DNA of 30,329 bases from Desulfonema limicola (GCA_020718925.1 DYRC01000010.1:1-30329), one strand, 5' to 3'. Shown: positions 9,901 through 16,603, counted from the stretch's first letter. A program made the numbers and translations. The notes: generated by a model from the letters alone, not told the origin.

Positions 9901-10044
9901 AATAATGGAGACTACCGGAATTTCAACATCCGGATACATATCCACTGCCAGACGGCGATATGAAAACATGCCCAGTGTTACCAAAGATAACATCAGCACA
10001 GTGGCAAATACCGGGCGTTTGATGGAAAGATCGGATAAAAACAT
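6934..10044 (-). CDS. RND efflux pump permease (AcrB/MdtB-like)
   Basis: This 1036-aa inner-membrane proton/drug antiporter has the normal length for the hydrophobe/amphiphile RND family. Visible marks are the N-terminal TM1 start FLSDLSIKRPVFATVLML, the porter domain opening VDMYPDVEIPVVSI, and the TM4 proton-relay pair Asp400-Asp401 in GMLIDDAIVVREN. TM10 has the conserved Lys in LVTKNAILLVDY. The C-terminal half starts a second TM7 at ALDHRKTVMVIALLAFFGG, showing the typical duplicated architecture. It follows the adaptor gene on the same strand, with a 141-bp hairpin-rich spacer. The TolC partner gene lies further downstream beyond an inserted RM module. Substrates are not predictable. 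A GGAGG lies about 14 nt ahead of the ATG, which is rather far. Confidence 0.95.
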   Translation of the reverse strand: MFLSDLSIKRPVFATVLMLSLVTLGMFSYRRLAVDMYPDVEIPVVSIITKYPGASPETVEREVTKRIEEAVNPISGVKHVTSISRESVSTVVVEFRLEIRVNEASQDVRSKIGAIRGDLPKTIEESIIQKLDFSAMPIISLGVRSAAMNPRDLSTLVEKKVKRRLESISGVGKVDLVGLSKREVNVNIDPARLEALGMGVDQVIGGLQSENVNTPLGRLKRGHSEYPLRISGKPDKVEQFKTMIIGESNGRPIKLSEVADVRDGVEEQRTLALVNGIPAVGLNILKQSGANTVDVVDTVKKIIVKLQKEMPQGTSIEIVRDGSVMIQDSVHDVQKTLFEGGILTILIVFLFLNSWRSTVITGLTLPISVISSFIVMNFMNMTLNIMTLMALSLAIGMLIDDAIVVRENIVRHLEMGKEHFQAARDGTSEIGLAVLATTFSIVAVFVPVAFMKGIVGRFFFQFGITITFAVLVSLLVSFTLDPMMSSRWYDPDIERKGRRHVVARMLDIFNDAFDRSADRYRGMIAWALDHRKTVMVIALLAFFGGMKIFLSLPSTFMQDYDRAEFQIMFTTAPDASYDETKRRVDDVLKILKDFPEIHHTYSTIGAGDSGTVRDAIVYAKLTEKSERKRSQMEIQSEVRRRLTEVPGILSSVIEAGRLHGAKKMQFSITGEDIDLLKKYSAQMKKELYKIPGVIDLEVTMEHDTPEFRLVVNRERATDAGVTTGNIVRTVSAMVGGEASTTYEDEDGDAVNVRVRLPEELRQDPAQVERLRLAVRHAGTKSSLIQLGDLVTYNVSTTPSEINRRDLIREVQISANLDGIDLGTVMNKVKETAKTLNMLPGYNVAFSGEAEDMVESFGYMAEALLMAVVFVYLILAAQFESFIEPFSIMFSLPLSVVGMAAMLYFTKDSIGIMSLIGLIMLMGLVTKNAILLVDYTKILRADGMSRREAVITAGRTRLRPIMMTTLAMIFGMMPLALGLGAGAEMRAPMARSVVGGLITSTLLTLLVVPVMYTILDDFGTWVHRKWAGTQVQHNYKK

Positions 10045-10067
10045 GTTTGTTTATTTTCCTCCACTCT

Positions 10068-10168
10068 CACGGCAATAAATTGCCGTGCTATTATGAAATG
10101 TCCCTATGGGACATCAGAGAAAAGTCCCGTAGGGACGACACACAATAGCCCGGAAATTTATTTCCGGG
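10068..10168. repeat. Cluster of four short perfect hairpins between adaptor and pump genes
   Basis: Four inverted repeats follow one another in the spacer of the efflux operon: CACGGCAAT/ATTGCCGTG (10068-10087, 2-nt loop), ATGTCCC/GGGACAT (10098-10114), GTCCC/GGGAC (10124-10136) and CCCGGAAA/TTTCCGGG (10149-10168). None is followed by a T-tract, so terminators are unlikely. They resemble REP-like intergenic palindromes and would form stacked hairpins in the mRNA between the two cistrons, potentially setting the adaptor:pump ratio. Confidence 0.7.
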
Positions 10169-10185
10169 GTTCATTTCCGGGTAAA

Positions 10186-11334
10186 TTATTTTCCCCCGTT
10201 GATTTTCACTTTATCGCCGTCTTTGATATTGAATCCGCCCCGGCAGATCACCTGATCGCCTGCGGATATGCCGGAGGTGATTTCCACCATATCTTTGGTT
10301 GTTACGCCCGCAATCACGGATCGGCGTTTGGCAGTGTCGCCTTCAACCACCAGCAGTTCGGCTTTCTGAGTATTGACATCCCAGTTCAGCAGCGCGTTTC
10401 GGGGAACCTGTAATACCTCTTTGCGCTGTCCGATAATGATCTGACCTTCCACAAACAGCCCGCCTTTCAGCACTTCAGGCTTGTTGGGAACTTCTGCCAC
10501 GACTTTCACCGAACGATCTGTTTCATTGATTACCGGATTGATATACATCAGCTTGCCTGCAAACGTCTGCCCCGGAAACGCGTCGGTGGTAAAGCGCAGC
10601 TCCAAGCCCGGCTTTAAAAATCGGATGAATTTGGACGGCACCGTAACGGTCAGATCCAGAATCCGGTTATCCACAAGCCGGAACAATGGCTTATCTGTTG
10701 CCAAATCCCCTACGCTGACACGCCGCTCCGCAAGAATGCCGTCAATGGGCGAATAAATCACGGTTTTGGAAAACCGCACTTTTGCCTGTTCAAGTTCATG
10801 CTGCGCGGCATTGAGCATTGCCTGAGACGATGAATGTCTGGCAACTGCGGCTTCTTTTTCCGTGCCTGCTTCATCCACGCTCTGCTGCGTGGCTAATCCC
10901 GATTCTTTGAGTTTGAGAATACGGTTGTATTCGCGCTCCGCCCGCTGAGAAGCAACTTTGGCTTGCAACAGATTGGCTTTTGCCATTTCTGTTGCGGATT
11001 TTGCTCTGTTGAGCAGAGTTTCCGGCTCACGCGTATCCAGACTGGCAAGCTTGTCGCCTTTTTTCACCCGCACCCATTCGGTTACATGAACTTCTTTGAC
11101 AACCCCGTTGTATTCTGCCCTGACATCTGTTTGAAATTTGGGCGCAAGGGTTCCGACCACATCAACGGTTTCAAAAATATCCGAAGGTGTGACAACAGCC
11201 GTTTCCACGGCTACCGGCGGACGCTCGGCAGACACCGGTTTTTCCTCAGCCTGACTCTGATGATTTTTCATCATCAGGGCTGCGACAAAGACCCCTGATA
11301 CGATTATTGCAAAAATAATAGTTGTTTTACGCAT
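10186..11334 (-). CDS. RND efflux periplasmic adaptor (membrane fusion protein)
   Basis: This 382-aa HlyD/AcrA-type adaptor links the RND pump to an outer-membrane channel. It begins with an uncleaved-looking signal anchor (MRKTTIIFAIIVSGVFVAALMM) with no lipobox cysteine. The lipoyl half-motifs are YNGVVKEVHVTEWVRVKKGDKLASLD and VIYSPIDGILAERRVSVGDL. They are separated by a coiled-coil hairpin (about residues 105-175, rich in AK/AE heptads). A beta-barrel (LDLTVTVPSKFIRFLKPG) and a membrane-proximal domain ending DQVICRGGFNIKDGDKVKI follow. The gene sits 46 bp downstream of the TetR gene and upstream of the pump gene on the same strand, forming one operon. Confidence 0.93.
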   Translation of the reverse strand: MRKTTIIFAIIVSGVFVAALMMKNHQSQAEEKPVSAERPPVAVETAVVTPSDIFETVDVVGTLAPKFQTDVRAEYNGVVKEVHVTEWVRVKKGDKLASLDTREPETLLNRAKSATEMAKANLLQAKVASQRAEREYNRILKLKESGLATQQSVDEAGTEKEAAVARHSSSQAMLNAAQHELEQAKVRFSKTVIYSPIDGILAERRVSVGDLATDKPLFRLVDNRILDLTVTVPSKFIRFLKPGLELRFTTDAFPGQTFAGKLMYINPVINETDRSVKVVAEVPNKPEVLKGGLFVEGQIIIGQRKEVLQVPRNALLNWDVNTQKAELLVVEGDTAKRRSVIAGVTTKDMVEITSGISAGDQVICRGGFNIKDGDKVKINGGK

Positions 11335-11380
11335 ACCTGATACCTTTGGATTTTAAAGTTGTCTCCTTATGATGACAAAC

Positions 11381-12064
11381 CTATCCCCTAACTCCCCTAT
11401 CTGTTTCAGGGAGGGGCTGGGGTTTGATGAGACTGAAAATGATTCTTCTCATTGCTTTTTCTATTCTCTCCCACGCTTCCTCTGTTCCGAGATTCAAACT
11501 GCCGAATCGGGAAAAGTTTCGGGAACGAATGACCAGATAGTTGATAGCACCTCCGATAATCGCTCCTTCCGCATCCGTATCTATGCCTAACTCATCGCAG
11601 GGCATAAACGATTCGACAAACCGCTTCATCATATTTTCGCGGATAATGTCCAATTCTGTTGTAAATTCATTCTGCTCTATCATTTCCCATGCCAGAATTT
11701 CCTGAGTTATCGGACGCTTACGAAGTGAGTGCATAAAATTGGAAATCATCTGAGATGCGCGTTCAGCTAACGGAAGGCTCATAAATGCGTCAATATCACC
11801 TCCGGCAAGCTCTTTCATGGTAGGCCAGAAATTGCCTTCCTGACCGAATGAGGAAATCAAGCCTTTCATGCCTCCGAAATAGCGATAAATCAGAACTTTG
11901 TCAACGCCTGCTTCGCGGGCAACGGCATTAATCCCCACCGCCCTGAAGCCTTCGCGGGCAAGCAGATTTCCGACAGCTTCGATCAGACGGGTGCGGGTAG
12001 CTTCCCGATTTCGCGCCGGAGGTTCTGAAGATTTGATTTTCGCAGAGCGAGTTTTTATTGTCAT
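11381..12064 (-). CDS. TetR/AcrR-family transcriptional regulator of the efflux operon
   Basis: This 227-aa protein is the probable local repressor of the RND operon. The N-terminal helix-turn-helix is AVGINAVAREAGVDKVLIYRYFGGMKGL, a textbook TetR DNA-binding domain (about residues 40-70). The C-terminal two-thirds is a divergent helical ligand domain. The frame is open up to 12184, but the ATG at 12064 is preceded by AAGGGA at a good distance and begins the basic MTIKTRSAKIKSSEPP leader, so that start is chosen. The last ~14 codons (KPQPLPETDRGVRG) are encoded by a GC-rich palindromic repeat related to one at 16.4 kb, suggesting the original C-terminus was replaced by a repeat insertion. It is first in the operon, so autoregulation is likely. 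Confidence 0.92.
   Translation of the reverse strand: MTIKTRSAKIKSSEPPARNREATRTRLIEAVGNLLAREGFRAVGINAVAREAGVDKVLIYRYFGGMKGLISSFGQEGNFWPTMKELAGGDIDAFMSLPLAERASQMISNFMHSLRKRPITQEILAWEMIEQNEFTTELDIIRENMMKRFVESFMPCDELGIDTDAEGAIIGGAINYLVIRSRNFSRFGSLNLGTEEAWERIEKAMRRIIFSLIKPQPLPETDRGVRG
11384..11422. repeat. GC-rich palindromic repeat fragment overlapping the TetR 3' end
   Basis: CCCCTAACTCCCC followed by CAGGGAGGGGCTGGGG (11407-11422) resembles the core of the MITE-like element at 16401-16540 (CAGGGAAGGGGGCTGGGG). It lies inside the last codons and stop of the regulator gene. Confidence 0.55.
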
Positions 12065-12078
12065 ATTGTCCCTTAAAA

Positions 12079-12117
12079 GTGATATATTCAATATCACCGA
12101 TGGGTGACAGTTGTCAA
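12079..12117 (-). promoter_or_regulatory. Promoter with overlapping operator-like palindromes for the TetR-adaptor-pump operon
   Basis: Reading the minus strand, TTGACA (12117-12112) is a perfect -35. A GATATT -10-like hexamer follows after 16 bp (12095-12090). Overlapping it are two perfect inverted repeats: GTGATAT-N5-ATATCAC (12079-12097) and TCACC-GATG-GGTGA (12094-12107). The start codon is at 12064. A TetR dimer bound here would block RNA polymerase, fitting autorepression; the identity of the binding protein is inferred from position. Confidence 0.6.
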
Positions 12118-12213
12118 GAGATTTTTTTAATAGCCAAATTAATTCTATTTTTATCGCTACAAACCGGCGGAGAATTAACCACATAGAGATTGAAGATAAG
12201 TTGATTCACATTT

Positions 12214-12229
12214 ATTAGGAGTTACGCAG
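12214..12229 (+). repeat. Short repeat ATTAGGAGTTACGCA, left copy
   Basis: ATTAGGAGTTACGCA on the plus strand recurs inverted at 16318-16332 and, with one base fewer matching, at 16343-16356. The copies bracket the kinase pseudogene and the two DUF1566 genes. They look like remnants of a mobile-element end, but no transposase is present. Confidence 0.45.
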
Positions 12230-12267
12230 TGAAGAATATGCAATCACTCACGCAGTAATATCATCTC

Positions 12268-12848
12268 TCAACGCCGGAAAACCATAACCATCCGCAATCC
12301 GCCGGATTCTGCATTTTCCGCCCGAATCCTTCCGCCATGACGTTCCATGATTTCTTTGCAGATTGACAACCCCAGCCCGCTGCCGCCCAACGCCCGGCTT
12401 CTGGATTTTTCAACTCTGTAAAGCCGCTCAAACAGACGGTTCAGAGATTCTTCCGGTACGCCGGGACCCGAATCCTCAAAATATATCGTCAACTCCGATG
12501 AATTATGACTTGATTTCTCCCTGTAACACAGAAAGCGGGGTTCTCAATTCATGCGAAATATCGGTTATCCATTGCTGACGCATCTCTTCGTATTTTTTCA
12601 ACGTATCCGCCATCATATTGAAATCATCAGCTAATTGTCCCAATTCATCTTCGGAATGCACATGGATTCTGGTATCGAATTTCAACGAAGTCAGCCCCTT
12701 TGTTCCGTTTGCAAGCTGCCGGATCGGGGCAAGCAGGTGTCTGGATAAAAGCAGAGATACAATGCCCGCTACCGATCATCAGGACCACGATCATCAGCGC
12801 GGTAAGGGAAAATGCCGTAAAAAATTTATGAGCGAGTTTTATTTTCAA
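12268..12848 (-). pseudogene. BaeS-like sensor histidine kinase, degraded by two internal deletions
   Basis: Three frames together spell the parts of one kinase. From TTG at 12848 (AAAGGA upstream) comes a first membrane segment, HKFFTAFSLTALMIVVLMIG. After an out-of-frame junction near 12780 come the end of a second membrane segment and a HAMP domain, SLLLSRHLLAPIRQLANGTKG then KFDTRIHVHSEDELGQLADDF. The DHp phosphoacceptor box DISHELRTPLSVLQGE follows, then a stop (12503-12505). In a shifted frame the ATPase end is LTIYFEDSGPGVPEESL, the G2 box GGSGLGLSICKEIMERHGG and a short tail. The whole periplasmic sensor and roughly 100 residues of the dimerisation and N-box region are missing. It cannot be functional. 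No response regulator gene is present in the window. In Enterobacteria BaeS controls RND pumps, so its position next to an RND operon is suggestive. Confidence 0.85.
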
Positions 12849-12920
12849 GATGATTATCCTTTCATAACAGACGGTATATGAGATAATATGTTTCAAGACG
12901 TTTTTCAACTTATTCGACAA

Positions 12921-12962
12921 TCTCCTCAATATTCACATAATTTCTCCACAATTTCTCCGCAA
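12921..12962 (+). promoter_or_regulatory. Three phased TCTCCNCAA boxes upstream of the first DUF1566 gene
   Basis: TCTCCTCAA (12921-12929), TCTCCACAA (12943-12951) and TCTCCGCAA (12954-12962) are spaced by 22 and 11 bp, that is two and one helical turns. Such phased direct repeats are the usual binding sites of OmpR/PhoB-family response regulators, and the core resembles the TCTCCA-type BaeR box of E. coli. A TATAGT -10-like hexamer lies at 12997-13002 with a poor -35 just downstream of the boxes, as expected for an activated promoter driving the gene at 13050. Confidence 0.5.
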
Positions 12963-13049
12963 TCTTATGTTATCATGTTATCATTACATTATTCGGTATA
13001 GTTTTTGATTAAGAAGAGACAAAATCAGAAACGCAAAGGAGATTGTAAC

Positions 13050-14378
13050 ATGAAAAAACTGGTTGTAATTTTTGCGGTTATGGCATTGTTCGCATTCCCG
13101 ACGCATTCGCAAAGTGCATGTCCGGATCTGAATGATGTCATCACAGGATTGCGGATAGTGTCGGATATATCCGTATCGTCAACCCCCACTATCATTCCCG
13201 ATATTTATACTGACGGCAAATTCGGGTTGCCTGAAATTATCTATATGCTGCAAATCATAGCGGGAATTAGAGGATGCTATGATTATGCTGTTGTTGATAC
13301 CGGGCAAAGCGAATGTTACGATACCTCGGCTAAGATGACCTGTCTGGCATCGGGAGACTTCTACGGGCAGGATGCCAATTATTCCGGCAAGCAGCCGTCT
13401 TACAAAAACAACGGAGACGGAACCATCACAGACCTGAATACCGGACTGATGTGGGTTGAGGCAAGAGGCTCGAAAGTTACATGGGATGCCGCAGTTTCCG
13501 GCGCATCAGCTTCCCGTGTAGGCGGTTACAGCGATTGGCGGATGCCGACTATCAAAGAACTGTATTCGCTGATCAACTTTACCGGCAAGTCCGGTATAAC
13601 TGATGCTCAATGCACACCTTATATTGATAAGAACTTTGAAATCATATACGGCGATGTTACGGGCGGGCGTGTGATTGACGGTCAGGACTGGTCTGCCACG
13701 GAATATGTCAGCACCACGATGAACGGAGACGCTACGGTGTTCGGCGTCAACTTTATTGACGGCAGAATCAAAGGCTATCCGAAATATCAGCCCGGAAGCG
13801 GCGGCACCGTTGGCAACACACTCTATGTCAGATATGTACGGGGCAACACAAGCTATGGGAAAAACAACTTTGTCAATAATAACAACGGCACGATTACAGA
13901 TACGGCAACGGGGCTGATGTGGTCTCAGACGGACAGCGGTTCGGGGATGATATGGCAGGATGCTCTGAGTCATGTTCAGACCAAAAACTCTCAGAACTAT
14001 CTCGGACACAATGACTGGCGGCTGCCCAATGCCAAAGAACTGCAAAGCATTGTTGATTATACCCGTTCGCCAGATGCTGCAAAGTCAGCCGCAATCGATC
14101 CGATTTTTAATTGCACTCAGATTATCAATGAAGCTGGCAAAGCCGATTATCCGTTCTATTGGACAGGCACTACACACTTGGAAAATATGGGTGCTGTCTA
14201 TCTTGCTTTTGGCAGAGCCATAGGATATATGAACGGCTCATGGCTTGATGTTCACGGGGCAGGAGCGCAGCGCAGTGATCCCAAAAACGGCGATCCTGCC
14301 GACTATCCCACAGGATTCGGACCTCAGGGCGATGCGATCCGCATTTACAATTATGTCCGCCTTGTACGCGGAGGATGA
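13050..14378 (+). CDS. Secreted DUF1566 (Lcl C-terminal) protein with dockerin-like segment
   Basis: This 442-aa exported protein has unknown function. The frame is open from 13005, but the ATG at 13050 has AAAGGAG upstream and begins a signal peptide, MKKLVVIFAVMALFAFPTHS. Next comes a dockerin-like helix-loop segment (DIYTDGKFGLPEIIYMLQIIAG). Two tandem DUF1566/Lcl domains follow: the first (about residues 120-260) contains NGDGTITDLNTGLMW and GYSDWRMPTIKELYSLI, and the second (about 265-440) contains NNGTITDTATGLMWSQ, HNDWRLPNAKELQSIVDY and the ending YNYVRLVRGG. Such domains occur in cell-surface and adhesin-like proteins. It is followed at 14455 by a close paralogue. Its promoter region carries the phased TCTCC boxes. 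Confidence 0.85.
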   Translation: MKKLVVIFAVMALFAFPTHSQSACPDLNDVITGLRIVSDISVSSTPTIIPDIYTDGKFGLPEIIYMLQIIAGIRGCYDYAVVDTGQSECYDTSAKMTCLASGDFYGQDANYSGKQPSYKNNGDGTITDLNTGLMWVEARGSKVTWDAAVSGASASRVGGYSDWRMPTIKELYSLINFTGKSGITDAQCTPYIDKNFEIIYGDVTGGRVIDGQDWSATEYVSTTMNGDATVFGVNFIDGRIKGYPKYQPGSGGTVGNTLYVRYVRGNTSYGKNNFVNNNNGTITDTATGLMWSQTDSGSGMIWQDALSHVQTKNSQNYLGHNDWRLPNAKELQSIVDYTRSPDAAKSAAIDPIFNCTQIINEAGKADYPFYWTGTTHLENMGAVYLAFGRAIGYMNGSWLDVHGAGAQRSDPKNGDPADYPTGFGPQGDAIRIYNYVRLVRGG

Positions 14379-14399
14379 AGAATCCTTGACAGGATAAAA

Positions 14400-14434
14400 A
14401 TGAAAGTGCTATCTGATTCAGGTAGCATTTTCAT
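14400..14434 (+). terminator. Intergenic hairpin between the DUF1566 paralogues
   Basis: ATGAAAGTGCTATC and GGTAGCATTTTCAT form a 14-bp stem with two G-U pairs and a 7-nt loop. No T-tract follows on the plus strand, so it may be an attenuator or mRNA-stabilising hairpin rather than a strong intrinsic terminator. The next gene has its own GGAGG site shortly after. Confidence 0.45.
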
Positions 14435-14454
14435 CAAATGGAAACGGAGGAATT

Positions 14455-16008
14455 ATGAAACAAAATTTTATCGCAGCAATTTTTATTCTGACAATCATGG
14501 CAATGGGCAATCCGGGCAATCTTTTCGCAGGATGCGTAACCGTAGAAAATGATTTGAAATTCAATATCTGCGCCGAATATCAGGGCGCGAAATATCAGAT
14601 TCCATTCAGTTTTTTCCAGCATGATACCGGATTTTATTGGAAAGCAGATGCTGTCGCAGCAAAACAGATTCAATCCGGCGACAACTGCATCAGCGTTGCA
14701 AACGACCTGAATCTGAAATTTTCCTGCGCGGATTATCAGGGCGTGGGCTATGCGTTTGTTCTGAATTACGCCGCATATCCGAATGACGCTTCGGGGCTGT
14801 ATTGGAAAATGGATATTTCCACATTTTCAACATCTTATGCCATTGCTGATACGGGGCAGAGTAAATGCTACAATGCCACGTCTGAAATCAGTTGTCCGGC
14901 ATCAGGCGCGGCGTTTTACGGACAGGATGCTCAGTATGCGGGCAATCAGCCAACCTACACCCTGAGCAGCGATGGTTTGACGGTAAAAGATAACAATACC
15001 GGACTGATATGGCAGAGCAGCCCGGATACCAACAATGATGCTTCTATCACTGCCAGCGACAAAAAGACATTGACAAATGCACAGGCATATCCGGCAACCC
15101 TCAATGCCAAGAAATTCGGAGGATTCAGCGATTGGCGATTGCCGACCATCAAAGAACTGTATTCGCTGATAAAATTCAACGGCACGGATCCGAGCGGCGT
15201 TACCGGCAACGACACATCAGGATTGACCCCGTTCATTGATACGGGCTATTTCAAGTTTGCTTACGGACAGACAAGCGCGGGCGAGCGCATCATTGATTCA
15301 CAGTATGCCTCATCAAATCTTTATGTCGGCAATACCGCAAATGACGGCGGCAGCACGTTGTTCGGCGTGAATTTTGCCGATGGGCGGATCAAGGGCTATG
15401 GGCTGACCATGCCGGGCGGAGGCTCGGAAAAGACCTTCTTTGTAATCTGTGTGCGTGGCAATACGGCTTACGGAATCAACAATTTCACAGACAACGGCGA
15501 TAATACCGTAACGGATAAAGCAACCGGGCTGATCTGGTCAAAAAATGACAGCGGTTCAGGCATGAACTGGTCGGATGCGCTGGCGTATGTTCAGACAAAA
15601 AATGCACAGAAATATCTCGGTCATAATGACTGGCGGCTTCCGAATGCCAAAGAACTTCAGGGTATTGTTGACTATACCCGCTCACCGGATAAAACAAACT
15701 CTGCCGCAATCAATCCGATGTTCAGTTGCACAAAGATTAAGAACGAAGCCGGTAAGGATGATTATCCGTTTTACTGGACAGGTACGACTCATGCTGCATC
15801 AAATGGCATGGGACAATATGCGGCTTATGTGGCATTCGGCAGAGCAATGGGCTATATGAACAACTCATGGGTTGATGTTCACGGTGCAGGAGCGCAGCGC
15901 AGCGATCCCAAAAGCGGCAATCCCGCGGATTATCCGACCGGACACGGACCTCAGGGCGATGCGATTCGGATTTACAATTATGTGCGGTTGGTGAGGGGAG
16001 GAATATAA
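14455..16008 (+). CDS. Secreted DUF1566 (Lcl C-terminal) protein, paralogue with duplicated N-terminal motif
   Basis: This 517-aa exported protein has a signal peptide (MKQNFIAAIFILTIMAMGNP...LFAG) and a good ribosome-binding site (CGGAGG) before the ATG. After the signal come two copies of a ~45-residue motif, each with ND-L then C-A-x-YQG and ending in G-x-YWK-x-D (about residues 26-70 and 80-125). This replaces the dockerin-like part of its neighbour. The remainder is a pair of DUF1566 domains very similar to the upstream protein. Shared segments include GFSDWRLPTIKELYSLIKF and GHNDWRLPNAKELQ, and both end in VRLVRGG. The two genes clearly arose by tandem duplication, with exchange of the N-terminal module. 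Surface or secreted location is inferred; no enzymatic motif is seen. Confidence 0.85.
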   Translation: MKQNFIAAIFILTIMAMGNPGNLFAGCVTVENDLKFNICAEYQGAKYQIPFSFFQHDTGFYWKADAVAAKQIQSGDNCISVANDLNLKFSCADYQGVGYAFVLNYAAYPNDASGLYWKMDISTFSTSYAIADTGQSKCYNATSEISCPASGAAFYGQDAQYAGNQPTYTLSSDGLTVKDNNTGLIWQSSPDTNNDASITASDKKTLTNAQAYPATLNAKKFGGFSDWRLPTIKELYSLIKFNGTDPSGVTGNDTSGLTPFIDTGYFKFAYGQTSAGERIIDSQYASSNLYVGNTANDGGSTLFGVNFADGRIKGYGLTMPGGGSEKTFFVICVRGNTAYGINNFTDNGDNTVTDKATGLIWSKNDSGSGMNWSDALAYVQTKNAQKYLGHNDWRLPNAKELQGIVDYTRSPDKTNSAAINPMFSCTKIKNEAGKDDYPFYWTGTTHAASNGMGQYAAYVAFGRAMGYMNNSWVDVHGAGAQRSDPKSGNPADYPTGHGPQGDAIRIYNYVRLVRGGI

Positions 16009-16317
16009 CACCATGTTCAGCCGTTCTATCGGCGGCAACAGATAGTTAGGATTATTCTCACATTATGCAAAATATCTTTCAAGCATAGCAAGGATTTCAA
16101 ACGGATGGTATTTCTGTGTAATGATATGAGAATACCTCATCCCCTGCTGTTTTCCAGTTTTTTTCTCGGGTATAAACGTTGATATGCGGCTGAAAATGCT
16201 CCGTATGTGTCGGTTCGTAATGGAACATGAGTTTGTTTCTGCCGAAAAATATATTGCCCCGCAAGTCTGTGCATCGCACAAATTGCTATCAATAAAATCA
16301 AAGGCTTAAATTCCAAA

Positions 16318-16356
16318 TGCGTAACTCCTAATTTTATTCAACTGCGTAACTCCTAT
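16318..16356 (-). repeat. Tandem pair of TGCGTAACTCCTA repeats (25-bp period)
   Basis: TGCGTAACTCCTAAT (16318-16332) and TGCGTAACTCCTAT (16343-16356) are inverted relative to the copy at 12214. Their spacing is 25 bp start to start. They are probably remnants of mobile-element termini. Confidence 0.45.
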
Positions 16357-16400
16357 CATAAAAAATAAAAAAATGAAATAGTTCGGCAACTCATCGAACT

Positions 16401-16540
16401 CATACCGATTTGCTATCAAAGAATGATAAAACACCCCTCCCCCGGCCCCTCCCCTGAAAGGAGAGGGGAGATGTCTCCCCCTTCCCTCTCAGGGAAGGGG
16501 GCTGGGGGGTTAGGTGGGGTTGAAAGCGATTTGGTATCAG
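16401..16540. repeat. MITE-like GC-rich palindromic element with imperfect terminal inverted repeats
   Basis: The ends CATACCGATTTGCTATC (16401-16417) and GATTTGGTATC (16528-16538, within 16522-16540) are imperfect inverted repeats of each other (about 13 of 18 positions). Inside are a hairpin CCCCTC...GAGGGG (16446-16468) and a perfect 11-bp stem CCCCCTTCCCT/AGGGAAGGGGG with a 3-nt loop (16477-16501). No coding capacity is present. A related fragment ends the TetR gene at 11.4 kb, so the element is dispersed in this genome. Confidence 0.65.
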
Positions 16541-16563
16541 GTTAATATTAGTCTTTTCGGATG

Positions 16564-16603
16564 TATGAATTTACGTTGCGGTTTGAAAACAGTTGACATT
16601 TTT
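16564..16603. repeat. Dispersed ~40-bp repeat, copy 2
   Basis: This stretch matches 1481-1520 at roughly 34 of 40 positions, same orientation, beginning TATGAATTTACGTTGCGG. It includes TTGACA at 16593-16598, which could act as a -35 for the gene at 16774, though no strong -10 follows. Confidence 0.5.

Noticed and set aside
13506..14045. 179-codon minus-strand frame antisense to the first DUF1566 gene
   Set aside because: It is fully covered by a well-supported plus-strand coding region with domain matches; no ribosome-binding site or recognisable motifs.
16063..16281. Two overlapping minus-strand frames (60 and 72 codons) in the 16-kb spacer
   Set aside because: They share the same DNA in different frames, lack good start signals and resemble nothing I recognise; kept only as possible debris in the spacer description.
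16446..16501. GC-rich hairpins as transcription terminators
   Set aside because: No T-tract follows on either strand, and related sequence occurs at 11.4 kb, so a dispersed repeat is the better explanation.
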